A stretch of DNA of 64,000 nucleotides from an uncultured Flavobacteriaceae bacterium. Its GTDB lineage: Bacteria; Bacteroidota; Bacteroidia; Flavobacteriales; Flavobacteriaceae. Positions 32,730-41,792 of the stretch are shown here, in pieces. A model generated the notes under the pieces. The model had not been told where the DNA came from and searched no databases. It was given only the letters and a program-made list of their open reading frames with translations. A program made the position numbers and the translations under genes. Where the stretch lies: the NCBI GenBank assembly GCA_947497145.1, contig CANMFQ010000001.1, positions 248,001 through 312,000 of the forward strand, given 5' to 3'. The stretch's first letter is position 1. Each line of letters opens with the position of its first letter.

Positions 32730-34805
32730 ATGAAAAATATATATAGCATACTCCTATTTACTGTATTTGCATTTGCAAGTACTATAAATGCCCAAATAGA
32801 TCGCTCTCAGATGCCAAAACCTGGGCCAGCACCAGTGATTAATTTAGATGAGCCACAGCGTTTTGAACTTAAAAACGGCCTTAAAGTATTGGTTGTAGAG
32901 AATCATAAATTACCACGAGTTTCAATACAGTTACGTATTGATAACCCACCCATTTCAGAAGGTGATAAATCGGGTGTTTCGTCACTTACCGGAAGTCTTT
33001 TAGGTAAGGGATCGCAATCAATTTCTAAAGATGATTTTAATGAAGAAGTAGATTTCTTAGGTGCACGTATCAATTTTGGTTCGCAAAGTGCTTTTGCTAG
33101 CTCGCTGTCCAAGTATTTCCCTAGAATTTTGGAACTGATGACTGATGCCGCCATCAACCCCAATTTTACGCAAGAAGAATTTGAAAAGGAAAAAAACAAA
33201 TTGCTAACAGGTCTTAAGGGTGAAGAAAAGGATGTAAAAGCGATTGCAGGTCGTGTACAAAGTGCACTTGCCTATGGTAAAAAGCACCCTTACGGTGAGT
33301 TTACAACTGAAGAAACGGTGAATAATGTGACCCTTGCAGATGTAAAACAATTCTATGCGAATTATTTTGTGCCTGCCAATGCCTACTTGGTGATTATTGG
33401 CGATGTGAAATTTGATGAAGCGAAAGCTTTGGTTGAAGAGCATTTTACACTCTGGACAAAAGCTGTACCCCCATCACTAGAGTTTTCAAATCCTTCTGAT
33501 GTGCAGTATACTCAAATTAGCTTTGTAGATGTGCCCAATGCGGTGCAGTCTGAGATTTCGGTACAGAATCTTGTTAATTTAAAAATGAAAGACCCTGATT
33601 ACCTTTCGGCGCTCATGGCGAATGAAATATTAGGTGGTGGCGGTGAAGGTCGCTTGTTTTTAAACCTGAGAGAAGATAAGGCCTATACCTATGGTTCTTA
33701 TGCGCGAATAGGGAATGATAAAAATGCTGTTTCGCGGTTTAGAGCAGTAGCAAGTGTCCGCAATGCAGTTACCGATAGTGCCATAGTAGAAATATTGAAA
33801 GAGATTGATAAAATTCGTCAAACCCCCGTAACTGAAGAAGAGCTTAAAAACACGAAGGCAAAATATATAGGCAGATTTGTAATCGCTTTAGAGTCACCAG
33901 CGACGATTGCTCGTTATGCTCTTAATATTGAAACGGAAGGTTTACCAAAAGATTTTTATAAAACCTATTTAGAGCGCATCAATGCTATTACTGTTGACGA
34001 TGTGCAAAAGGCAGCTCAGAAGTATTTTAAATTAGATAACGCTAGGGTAGTGGTTACTGGAAAAGGAAGTGAAGTGCTTGAAAACCTTACCAAAGTGAGT
34101 TTTAAAGGAGCTAGTGTGCCAGTTAAGTATTTTGATAAGTATGCAAACCCTGCCGAAAAGCCAGATTATAATGCAGCTACACCAGCGGGCTTAACCGTTA
34201 CCGATGTATTGCAAAAATATATGACTGCAATTGGTGGTAAAGAAAAGCTAGAAGGAGTTACTTCATATGTGCTTATGGCAGAAGCAGAAATGCAGGGCAT
34301 GAAATTGAATTTGGAGCAGAAAAAGACTTCAAAAAATCAATTGATGCAAGATGTAAAGGTGATGGGTAATTCTATGAGTAAACAGGTGTTAAATGATGAT
34401 GCTGGTTATGTAGTAGCCCAAGGACAACGTACCGATATGGATGAGGCGATGGTGAAAAAAATCAAAGAAGAGGCTGTTCCTTTTCCTGAATTGAAATACC
34501 TCGCTAGTGGCGCAACCTTAGAAGGTAGTGAAAATGTCAACGGAAAAATGGCGTATAAAGTAAAAGTTTCTGATGAAAAGACCGTTTTTTATGATGCCGA
34601 AACAGGTTTGAAAGTACAAGAAGTTACCCAAGCCGAAATGCAAGGGCAGCAGTTTACAAGTACAATCAACTACGAAGATTATAAAGCCGTTGGTGGTATT
34701 TTATTTCCTTATGTGATAAAACAAACTGTAGGACCTCAAAGTTTTGAGTTTATGGTTACGGATATTAAAATTAATGAGGGTGTAACCGATGCCGATTTTG
34801 AATAA
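32730..34805 (+). CDS. M16-family non-catalytic partner with C-terminal extension
   Basis: The 691-aa secreted protein has the M16 fold in its first 450 residues, but the HxxEH place reads SLTGSLLGKGSQ, so zinc cannot bind. It keeps the R/Y pair in NLREDKAYTYGSYARIG near residue 310, which in M16 enzymes holds the substrate carbonyl. A further 200-residue domain (from about 485, YMTAIGGKEKLEGVTSYVLMAEAEM ... INYEDYKAVGGILFPY) resembles the lipoprotein-carrier (LolA/LolB-like) beta sheet seen in Bacteroidota proteins. It would be the second half of the split active site. A strong terminator follows. Confidence 0.88.
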   Translation: MKNIYSILLFTVFAFASTINAQIDRSQMPKPGPAPVINLDEPQRFELKNGLKVLVVENHKLPRVSIQLRIDNPPISEGDKSGVSSLTGSLLGKGSQSISKDDFNEEVDFLGARINFGSQSAFASSLSKYFPRILELMTDAAINPNFTQEEFEKEKNKLLTGLKGEEKDVKAIAGRVQSALAYGKKHPYGEFTTEETVNNVTLADVKQFYANYFVPANAYLVIIGDVKFDEAKALVEEHFTLWTKAVPPSLEFSNPSDVQYTQISFVDVPNAVQSEISVQNLVNLKMKDPDYLSALMANEILGGGGEGRLFLNLREDKAYTYGSYARIGNDKNAVSRFRAVASVRNAVTDSAIVEILKEIDKIRQTPVTEEELKNTKAKYIGRFVIALESPATIARYALNIETEGLPKDFYKTYLERINAITVDDVQKAAQKYFKLDNARVVVTGKGSEVLENLTKVSFKGASVPVKYFDKYANPAEKPDYNAATPAGLTVTDVLQKYMTAIGGKEKLEGVTSYVLMAEAEMQGMKLNLEQKKTSKNQLMQDVKVMGNSMSKQVLNDDAGYVVAQGQRTDMDEAMVKKIKEEAVPFPELKYLASGATLEGSENVNGKMAYKVKVSDEKTVFYDAETGLKVQEVTQAEMQGQQFTSTINYEDYKAVGGILFPYVIKQTVGPQSFEFMVTDIKINEGVTDADFE

Positions 34806-34836
34806 TCACAGAGGTTAAAACCAATTACATATGCTA

Positions 34837-34864
34837 AAAAGCCCACCAAATTTGGTGGGCTTTT
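34837..34864 (+). terminator. Terminator of M16 operon
   Basis: A perfect palindrome (AAAAGCCCACCAAA / TTTGGTGGGCTTTT) followed by more T residues, 31 bases after the stop. Confidence 0.9.
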
Positions 34865-34952
34865 TTTTAGAGCTATTATGGCTTAAAATAGGACGATTTA
34901 AAACAGTAGTGTAAAGAACACATCAGTAAGTAATGGTTGTGTTAACTAACAA

Positions 34953-35702
34953 TTATCCTATTTTATGAATTTCGGCTTCACCAATTACAATACCATTATC
35001 TAGTTCGGGGTCGCCTTTATAATTAATTGTTGATTCGCCAAAGCAGCTTATTTTTAACCGATCGGCTACACTAATTCTAAAATTACTCTCGCCATAGGCT
35101 GTTATTTTGGTAGCCTTGTTTTGCATTTCAAGCGTGTTTACCTCACTTTGTCCGTAGGCACGATATACTTGGCGTTGTACTAAGCCACCTTTAATTTCTA
35201 AATAGCTTTCGCCATAGATGGCAACCGTCAATTCTTCGGTATTTAGCGCATTAAAATACACCTTTGATTCACCGTAAATAGTAAGTTTTAATTTCTCTTG
35301 GTTGATAGGGCTTTTGCAGGTAACAATTTCTTCACCACGAATAGAGAGGTTTTTAAGTGTTTTATATTTGATAACAGCGGTTACCATTGTGCCCTTGTAA
35401 ATAGGCTTTTTTTGTTTCCATTTGCCGTAATTTACGAGTTCTGATTTGGTGATTATTTTGGCACCTTCTAAATACAAACGGAGTGTTTTGCCTACCACTT
35501 CTATATGTATTTTGTGCTGCGGAACTTTTGCATTTTCAATACGAACAGATTCTTCTTCTCCTTCTTCTAAAATAACATTAATATGCGGACTAATAATGAC
35601 CTTTTCAAAGCTTTTTACGGGTGTTGTTTCTTGGGCTTTAGCCCCTTTAGGCATACATAAAGTTAGGCAGCAAATAAGCCCTGCAAAAATTGATTTTTTC
35701 AT
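34953..35702 (-). CDS. Head-GIN (DUF2807) putative adhesin
   Basis: The 249-aa secreted protein (signal peptide to KAQE) is a DUF2807 beta-solenoid: repeated strands with the motif YGES/FGES (KLTIYGESKVYF, TVAIYGESYLEI, RAYGQSEVNT, KITAYGESNFRI, KISCFGESTINY). DUF2807 proteins in Bacteroidota are annotated as putative autotransporter-like adhesins, without firm function. The N-terminal part (SFEKVIISPHINVILEEGEEESVRIENAK) is typical. It stands alone and converges with the M16 operon. Confidence 0.88.
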   Translation of the reverse strand: MKKSIFAGLICCLTLCMPKGAKAQETTPVKSFEKVIISPHINVILEEGEEESVRIENAKVPQHKIHIEVVGKTLRLYLEGAKIITKSELVNYGKWKQKKPIYKGTMVTAVIKYKTLKNLSIRGEEIVTCKSPINQEKLKLTIYGESKVYFNALNTEELTVAIYGESYLEIKGGLVQRQVYRAYGQSEVNTLEMQNKATKITAYGESNFRISVADRLKISCFGESTINYKGDPELDNGIVIGEAEIHKIG

Positions 35703-35911
35703 GATGTTATATTTTTTTGATTAAAGTAGTGTTTTGCTATTAGTGTTTTAATATCAATGTAATACGCTAAAAATTGTAGTGCATGATGTTGATTTTACTG
35801 ATAAGCGGTATCGCTACTAAAAATGATACCACAGCAATTAATTTGATGAAAAATTATTAGGGTGTCACAAACTAAAGAGTACACCACTTAAGAATTGTTA
35901 CAGTTTGGCTG

Positions 35912-36787
35912 CTATTTTCGTTTTTTATTTACTAGCCAAACGCCAAATAGAATGATGAGACCGCCTATGATTTGATAGGCATTGATGTTTTCTCCATCCC
36001 AAACGCCCCATAATACGGCAACAATAGGAATAGTATAGGTAACCGATGCAGCAAATACAGGGCTGGATAAGTAAATTAATTTGTTGAATAATATATTGGC
36101 GATGGCAGTGCCAACAATAGCTAATGCTAATAAATACCACAAGGCATCATTGATAAGACCATTTGCAGCGACCGAACTGAAAAAACCTGAATAGGTAAGC
36201 AGGATTAGCGCCGGTATAAAAGCGACACCAAAACTACCTGTGGCAATGGCCAAAGGACTTAAATGAGAAAGATGCTTTTTGATGATATTGATGTTTAAAG
36301 CATAGCCAAAAGCGGAGAGTAGGATAAAAATGGCATACCAATAATTCTGGTTTGGGCTAAACTCCATACCCGCTACAATTAAGGCTGCGGTACCAAAAAG
36401 ACCTATAAAAACCCCTAAAATTTGCCGTTTGGTAATAAGTGCACCAAAAAGGGCAATGCCTACCAAGGTGGTAAATAGGGGGGCAATAGAATTAAAAATA
36501 GCGGTGATGCCGCTATCGAGTTCTGTTTGGGCTAAAGCAAATAAAATAGGCGGAAAAAAGGAACTGAGCATCCCTGCCCAAAACAACCATTTCCAATCAC
36601 GCCACCGAATATTAAATAAGGTTTTAGGAGCAAAGCAAAATAGCGTAATAGATGCTATAATAATGCGCAAACCACCAAGTTGTAGGGCTGTGTAGTCTAA
36701 AAGCGCTCTTTTTATTAAGATAAAAGAGGAACCCCATATTAGCGAGAGGAGTATTAGGTACAACCATTTCTTTTGATAGTCTGACAA
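35912..36787 (-). CDS. EamA/DMT-family transporter
   Basis: The 291-aa inner-membrane protein has ten hydrophobic segments in two EamA repeats of about 140 residues; the first begins WLYLILLSLIWGSSFILIKRAL and the second includes YWYAIFILLSAFGYALNINIIKKHL. EamA proteins export or exchange small metabolites such as amino acids. The substrate is unknown. It stands alone and is divergent from the CxGKC protein gene. Confidence 0.92.
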   Translation of the reverse strand: MSDYQKKWLYLILLSLIWGSSFILIKRALLDYTALQLGGLRIIIASITLFCFAPKTLFNIRWRDWKWLFWAGMLSSFFPPILFALAQTELDSGITAIFNSIAPLFTTLVGIALFGALITKRQILGVFIGLFGTAALIVAGMEFSPNQNYWYAIFILLSAFGYALNINIIKKHLSHLSPLAIATGSFGVAFIPALILLTYSGFFSSVAANGLINDALWYLLALAIVGTAIANILFNKLIYLSSPVFAASVTYTIPIVAVLWGVWDGENINAYQIIGGLIILFGVWLVNKKRK

Positions 36788-36879
36788 GGTGCTTTATTTT
36801 TGGCAAAAATCGTGTTTTTTTATGAAGATGACTAGTGTATTTTGTATTGGCATCTGTAACTTTGTAAAAAAATAGCACT

Positions 36880-37266
36880 TTGAAATCCGTTTCGGCCATA
36901 TTTTTTGTTTTTCTATATCTTTTGGCAATGCTGCGCCCTGTCTTGCCATTGGTGGAATATGTGGTTTATCAAGATTATATTGCCGAGTTTTTATGTGTTA
37001 ACTCCAATAAGCCAGAACTGCAATGCGATGGTAAGTGTTATTTAATGCAACAAATAACAAAGCAGAACGAAGATAAAAAACAAAACCTGCCCCAGATTTC
37101 AATGAAGGAGTATCCTATTGGTTTTGTGTATATTATGCGATTTGTAGTGCAAAAAAAGCTAAGTGATACTTCACAAACTACGCTGGTCTATCGCAATAAT
37201 TATCATTTTATGTATAGCGATAGTAGCTTTCATCCCCCTAACTACTATTTTAAGTTTTTCGCTTGA
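36880..37266 (+). CDS. Small membrane protein with CxGKC motif
   Basis: The 128-aa product has a membrane/signal helix (SAIFFVFLYLLAMLRPVLPLVEYVV), then two or three cysteines, C39 and C50-DGK-C54 (LQCDGKCYLMQQI), a Lys/Gln-rich stretch and a tail rich in aromatic residues (YHFMYSDSSFHPPNYYFKFF). Proteins with this CNGKC/CDGKC motif are common in flavobacteria but unnamed. The two cysteines with nearby methionines and histidines could bind a soft metal such as copper; the next gene is Met-rich, supporting that idea. Function unproven. Confidence 0.68.
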   Translation: MKSVSAIFFVFLYLLAMLRPVLPLVEYVVYQDYIAEFLCVNSNKPELQCDGKCYLMQQITKQNEDKKQNLPQISMKEYPIGFVYIMRFVVQKKLSDTSQTTLVYRNNYHFMYSDSSFHPPNYYFKFFA

Positions 37267-37543
37267 TTTTGATTTTGCCCTTGTGGTATATATGATCAAG
37301 AGTGCGTTATGCTTTACCCTTTTAGAGGTCTAATCAATCTTTACATCATTTCAGCATACGTGGCTGTGTGTTTTTTTTAATCGTAACCACTGTGATACTA
37401 TGCTGCATATTTGTAAGGGTTATTTTGTAGTGGACGTTACATGCGCATTACAAAGTAAAGTATAAATGCATAAGGCGATTTAAAAAAATAGCTTTGGCTA
37501 TCTCCAAAAAATCAGTTTACAATACTTTTTAAAATATAACACT

Positions 37544-38566
37544 ATGAAAATTCAATTAACAGCCTTTTTTATAATGGCTACAATAGCACTTTGTGCACAA
37601 GAAACTACCGACAAAACAACGGAAAAATGGTCAGCAGGAAGGCCAGATGGTCATGCGCCTATTGCTGTAATGGGCGATCATATGCACGGTAAAGGAGAAT
37701 GGATGTTTAGTTACCGGTATATGGCCATGAATATGGAAGATTTAAAGCAGGGTGCTGATGACGCTTCGTACGCCGATGCGTTTGCTAATTATATGGTGAC
37801 GCCTACTAAAATGCCCATGAATATGCATATGTTGGGGGCTATGTATGCGCCTTCGGATAAGCTGACCGTGATGGCAATGGTTAATTATATGGGTATGACT
37901 ATGGATCATATTACCCGTATGGGTGGTGTGTTTACTACCGAGGTTTCGGGTTTTGGCGATGTTCAGCTTTCAGGTTTGTATCGCTTTTTTAATAGCAATA
38001 AGCAAACTATGCATGGGCAATTGAGTATTTCTATACCTACGGGTAGTGTTACCAAAAAAGACGTGATTCCAGCTTCAGCGCCCAACGAGGTGGTACTGCC
38101 TTACCCTATGCAGTTCGGTAGCGGTACTTTTGATGTTACTATGGCAACCACCTATCGCTGTCAAGGCACACTATTTTCTTATGGTGCACAGCTTAAAGGT
38201 TTGGTGCGCTTAGGGAAAAATGAACGAGATTACAGCTACGGAAATCGACTTAGTGTTACTAATTGGGTGGCTGTAAAAGCTACGCCTTGGTTGAGCTTTT
38301 CAACCCGGTTAGAAGGATTGTTGGTTGGCGAAATCAGTGGGCAAGATGCTAATTTAAACCCAAATATGGTCATTACAGCCGATACAAATAACAGTGGTGG
38401 AACATACCTGAATTCTGGCTTAGGCTTTAATGTTTATGCACCCAACGGGGCGCTTAAAAATCTTAGGTTTGGCTTTGAATTTGGCTATCCGTTGTATCAA
38501 AATCTAAAAGGCATACAATTAAAAAGCAAAGAAACAGTAACGCTAGGTTTGCAATATTCGTTGTAA
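37544..38566 (+). CDS. Met/His-rich outer-membrane transporter-like protein
   Basis: The 340-aa secreted protein (signal peptide to CAQE) looks like an outer-membrane beta barrel: alternating strands and a final aromatic residue pattern TVTLGLQYSL. The N-terminal third is unusually rich in Met and His (GDHMHGKGEWMFSYRYMAMNMEDL, TKMPMNMHMLGAMYA, MVNYMGMTMDHITRMGG), like copper-binding segments. Homologues are annotated only as transporter. I infer copper or another soft metal as the ligand. It follows the CxGKC gene by 277 bases. Confidence 0.75.
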   Translation: MKIQLTAFFIMATIALCAQETTDKTTEKWSAGRPDGHAPIAVMGDHMHGKGEWMFSYRYMAMNMEDLKQGADDASYADAFANYMVTPTKMPMNMHMLGAMYAPSDKLTVMAMVNYMGMTMDHITRMGGVFTTEVSGFGDVQLSGLYRFFNSNKQTMHGQLSISIPTGSVTKKDVIPASAPNEVVLPYPMQFGSGTFDVTMATTYRCQGTLFSYGAQLKGLVRLGKNERDYSYGNRLSVTNWVAVKATPWLSFSTRLEGLLVGEISGQDANLNPNMVITADTNNSGGTYLNSGLGFNVYAPNGALKNLRFGFEFGYPLYQNLKGIQLKSKETVTLGLQYSL

Positions 38567-38580
38567 GCTGGCTCAGGCAT

Positions 38581-38664
38581 TACAATTTTGTAATGAAAAA
38601 TTGTAGAATAAAAAAATGCACTGTTGCGAAGTTGGCTAAAATGAAGGGTTGAACGCTTCATTTT
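38581..38664 (+). terminator. Two tandem terminator hairpins
   Basis: TACAATTTT / AAAATTGTA (38581-38605) and AAAATGAAG / CTTCATTTT (38638-38664), both perfect 9-bp stems, follow the Met-rich protein gene. Confidence 0.65.
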
Positions 38665-38816
38665 GGTCAACTATCCATTTTAAATAGTAGCCAAAAAAAT
38701 GTGTTTAGTTTTACTGTTTGAAAAGGTGATGATGAGGCGAAAAGTTATATTATTCGTATTTTTCAACTTTTAAAGCAAGGTGTAGTAATATTGGTAAAAA
38801 ATAATTTAAAAATAGA

Positions 38817-39251
38817 ATGATGATTTTAAAAAGAGCTTTTGTAATAGGGATGCTATTAATGGCTACTGTAGTGATTTCATGTAAAGAGCAGGCAAAAGTT
38901 GATGATAGCCAAATGAAAAAGGTTATGGCTATACATGATGAGGCCATGCCAAAAATGAGTAAAATAGGCAGCTTGGTAGCGCAATTAAAAAAACGCATAG
39001 ATACCGATCAAGGTGGTGTCGCAGAAAAAGAGGCGATGGAAGATTTGCAAGAAGCTCATGAAACTATGATGGAATGGATGCGTGGTTTTGGAGGTAAGTT
39101 TGATTCTGATGAAATTTTAAATGGTAAAGAACTCACTGCTGAAAAGAAGGTATTGCTTGATGAGGAAGAAGCAAAGGTGAAAATTGTGAAGGAAAAAATT
39201 GAAACAAGTATAGCCAATGCAGAAGCATTGTTGCATAAAAGTAAAGAATGA
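38817..39251 (+). CDS. Met-rich helical lipoprotein
   Basis: The 144-aa product has a lipoprotein signal (IGMLLMATVVISC, cysteine at 22) and a helical body with many methionines in the first half (DSQMKKVMAIHDEAMPKMSKIGSL, HETMMEWMRGFGGKF) and charged coiled-coil-like helices at the end (EKKVLLDEEEAKVKIVKEKIETSIANAEALL). Similar flavobacterial proteins are annotated as inclusion-like or hypothetical. Its Met/His helix and its position after the Met-rich barrel gene suggest a linked role in metal handling, by inference only. Confidence 0.7.
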   Translation: MMILKRAFVIGMLLMATVVISCKEQAKVDDSQMKKVMAIHDEAMPKMSKIGSLVAQLKKRIDTDQGGVAEKEAMEDLQEAHETMMEWMRGFGGKFDSDEILNGKELTAEKKVLLDEEEAKVKIVKEKIETSIANAEALLHKSKE

Positions 39252-39303
39252 TTTATTTTAAGGTATGCTTATTTTGATAAGTAGCCAGATTTGTGTTAAA
39301 CTT

Positions 39304-39534
39304 AATACTCAATAAGAAAAGAGAGAGACAAGAATCAAGAGCCAAGACCGCGCTCATGAACAAAGAACAAAGACATACAAGTTTCTTTAGTCCTGTTTCT
39401 TGGTTCCTGTTTCCCCAAGAAAATAATACCTATGAGAAACAATCCAAATAGTACTGTTTTTAACAATGAAATGCATCACTAAAAACGGTCAACTGTAATC
39501 AGTGACATTCAATACTCAATTCTGAATACTCAAT
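39304..39534. repeat. Intergenic block with AATACTCAAT repeats and purine/pyrimidine arms
   Basis: AATACTCAAT occurs three times (39304-39313, 39511-39520, 39525-39534), at both ends of a 230-bp block. Inside, a purine-rich tract (about 39314-39347) and a pyrimidine-rich tract (about 39381-39415) form an imperfect inverted repeat, 13 of 16 positions pairing around CCAAGA / TCTTGG. No ORF is present. Confidence 0.5.
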
Positions 39535-39554
39535 ACTAATAACAGCGTATAGTA

Positions 39555-39836
39555 ATGGTTGAAAATAGAAAGAAACGGACAAGAATACGGTACTTAGTAC
39601 TACTCATTGTACTGGCGTCAATTGCGGCTATAGCCTATGGTTTTAGTTTAGATGAGTCGCAGGAAATACTGGCGAACAAGTATATTGGTTCTGGTACATT
39701 GGGTTTGTTTTTAGTAGCGATGCCACTTTTTTTATTTACCGAAAGTAAGGGTAAGAATTTTAAAGATTATATGCTTACCGATGAAAGTGTACGAAGAATG
39801 CAGGGTAAGCCCCCAAAGGAAACAAAAGAAGATTAA
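39555..39836 (+). CDS. Small two-helix membrane protein
   Basis: The 93-aa product has a basic start (MVENRKKRTRIR), two membrane helices (YLVLLIVLASIAAIAYGF and IGSGTLGLFLVAMPLFLF) and a charged tail with KDYMLTDESVRRMQGKPPKETKED. I recognise it only as a flavobacterial hypothetical protein. It ends 4 bases inside the convergent tadA gene, so the two stops overlap. Confidence 0.65.
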   Translation: MVENRKKRTRIRYLVLLIVLASIAAIAYGFSLDESQEILANKYIGSGTLGLFLVAMPLFLFTESKGKNFKDYMLTDESVRRMQGKPPKETKED

Positions 39837-40282
39837 TTCAAGTTTCTTTTTTTTGTAAAAAATCGCTTTAGTAGTTGTGCAGCTTCATTTTCTTGTATAC
39901 CACCAACGATAGTCGTTTTCGGGTGCAATTTGGTACCCATGGCGATAAATCCGCGTTTAGGGTCTTTTGCGGCGTAAACAATTTTTGAAATTTGACTCCA
40001 ATACAAAGCCCCGGCACACATTTGACAGGGTTCTAAGGTTACGTATAAGGTGCAATTTTTTAAATATTTCCCTCCTAAGAAATTGGCAGCAGCAGTAATG
40101 GCTTGCATTTCTGCATGGGCGGTAACATCATGTAACTGCTCAGTAAGGTTGTGCGCACGAGCAATAATACGATTGTCAATCGCTATGACAGCGCCAACAG
40201 GCACCTCTCCTTTTTCATAAGCAGCCTCAGCCTCTTGCAAAGCCTTTTTCATAAAATAATTGTCATCGTAGGGTAAAAGCAT
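39833..40282 (-). CDS. tadA: tRNA-specific adenosine deaminase
   Basis: The 149-aa protein has the zinc deaminase motifs HAE (H56-A57-E58) and PCQMC (P85 to C89), plus ALYWSQISKIVYAAKDPKRG and the flap region typical of TadA. It converts adenosine 34 to inosine in tRNA-Arg(ACG). I start at 40282 (MLLPYDDNYFMKKAL), as in homologues, seven codons inside the longest frame. It is convergent with a small membrane protein gene, and the stop codons overlap. Confidence 0.93.
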   Translation of the reverse strand: MLLPYDDNYFMKKALQEAEAAYEKGEVPVGAVIAIDNRIIARAHNLTEQLHDVTAHAEMQAITAAANFLGGKYLKNCTLYVTLEPCQMCAGALYWSQISKIVYAAKDPKRGFIAMGTKLHPKTTIVGGIQENEAAQLLKRFFTKKRNLN

Positions 40283-40329
40283 CGTATGTGTTTGAAAACA
40301 CAATAGTATTTAATATTCTGGTATAAAAA

Positions 40330-40361
40330 AACCCCTTTTGCTTTTTTTAGCAAAAGAGGTT
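40330..40361 (-). terminator. Terminator of DUF5723 gene
   Basis: AACCCCTTTTGCT / AGCAAAAGAGGTT with one mismatch and a 6-nt loop; on the minus strand it runs into seven T residues. Confidence 0.85.
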
Positions 40362-40406
40362 GGTGTTGGTTAGTCAATTTTTTGTTCAAATTACACTAGC
40401 GCTAAT

Positions 40407-41792
40407 TTAATTTGTTGCTGTCTTGCCTGTATTTGCACTAGTTATTTTCTTATACAGTGGTATTTTTAAGCCTAAGTGGATATCTAAATTCTTGCTTTCT
40501 TTTTTAAATAAATTGGTTAACATTGACCCCGAACCTATAGTTAGTGGTCCAGCTCTAAAACCAAATCCCCATGCAAAACCACCGTACTGACGCACACCAA
40601 TTGGTGAGTAAACACTCAAAAATTTCGATTCCCATCTAGGTACTAAAGTAGTCGTGTTGATTGTTGTATTGGTATAACCCTTAGAGGCGTTGCGTAGTGA
40701 TAACGAAGATTGTAACCCTACATACCAGCGATTACCTATATAATAATCAGCCATAAGCTGTAGAGCTGTAGGTAGATTTATTTTTTGTTTTACGGTGGTG
40801 GTAAGGCTACTGTAGTTGTCGTCTAAAACTTCTTCAGTGCTTTTGTTTTCAAATTCATCAGCATCAATAGTAGCATTTAAATCGTAGGTTGTACTCTCAC
40901 TATTTGCATAATTAATGCTTCCTATATCGGTAATTGCAAGTGCGCCTTTAAATTTATATTGCTGAATTCTCTTTCCTTGTACCGTACCATCTAACATACG
41001 TGGTCGGTACTCGTAAACAACACCAAGGTCTGCACCAAAACCACCTTGTCGGTTGTCAAATTGAGGCGAATCAAAATCAAACCCCGGAGTTGAGCCGTAA
41101 TTTACAGTACCTTGTGTAGTAAGTGTATTTGTTGTGCTGTTGAAATCGCCATTTATTTTATCAGACTTGAAAAAGAGTCCCCCAGCTCCTGATAAATATT
41201 TAAGCGTTATGCCACCCTTTAAAAACTGGTCTTGGGTTTTTAGTAATTCTCTACCATAGGTGATGCCTATTTCAGCATATAAATGTGCTGTAGTGTTTAA
41301 ATTTTCAAATTCAAAATTTAAATCTTCTTCCATGTCAAAACCATCGTCAATACCTTCGTAGACGGTTCCGTCAATATTGTTGAGGTTAAATAGGCCACGT
41401 ACTCTTGTTGTAAAGCCAAAACTTTGCTTATCACCTACATTGAACATAAATGATGGCCCTAGTACGTCAATATTGGTAAAGAAATGATTGCTGTTAGAAG
41501 GGTATCGATGCGTGCTTTCGTCAAATTCAAAGTTGCCAGCGGCTACATCAGACAACGACACACTGATAAAATCATTACCCAAATAACTACTGAACGAGAC
41601 AAGGTTAATATCAGTTCTAAATGGAGAGTCAAAAACATTAGCAGGATTGTAAATGACTGAATGAATACCTGCATAATTATCCATAGCAGTACCCATATAG
41701 CTCTGTGCTTTTACAGCTACATGGCTAAAGAAAACACCAAAAGAAAGAAATACGTAAAAAAATGAAGAGGTCTTTTTGAGTTGTTTTTTCAT
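40407..41792 (-). CDS. DUF5723 outer-membrane-associated protein
   Basis: I start at 41792 (MKKQLKKTSSFFYVFLSFG), giving 461 aa with a signal peptide ending AQS. The mature part reads like a porin-type beta barrel and matches DUF5723: GTAMDNYAGIHSVIYNPANVFDSPFRTDINLVSFSSYLGNDF, GFTTRVRGLFNLNNIDG, GFGADLGVVYEYRPRM and a late AWGFGFRAGPLTIGSGSMLTNLF. These proteins are common in Bacteroidota and may be linked to surface secretion or lipid handling; no role is proven. Closed by its own terminator; divergent from dxs. Confidence 0.82.
   Translation of the reverse strand: MKKQLKKTSSFFYVFLSFGVFFSHVAVKAQSYMGTAMDNYAGIHSVIYNPANVFDSPFRTDINLVSFSSYLGNDFISVSLSDVAAGNFEFDESTHRYPSNSNHFFTNIDVLGPSFMFNVGDKQSFGFTTRVRGLFNLNNIDGTVYEGIDDGFDMEEDLNFEFENLNTTAHLYAEIGITYGRELLKTQDQFLKGGITLKYLSGAGGLFFKSDKINGDFNSTTNTLTTQGTVNYGSTPGFDFDSPQFDNRQGGFGADLGVVYEYRPRMLDGTVQGKRIQQYKFKGALAITDIGSINYANSESTTYDLNATIDADEFENKSTEEVLDDNYSSLTTTVKQKINLPTALQLMADYYIGNRWYVGLQSSLSLRNASKGYTNTTINTTTLVPRWESKFLSVYSPIGVRQYGGFAWGFGFRAGPLTIGSGSMLTNLFKKESKNLDIHLGLKIPLYKKITSANTGKTATN

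Noticed and set aside
36429-36695. Plus-strand ORFs inside the EamA and other minus-strand genes
   Set aside because: Shadow frames of well-supported genes in the opposite strand.
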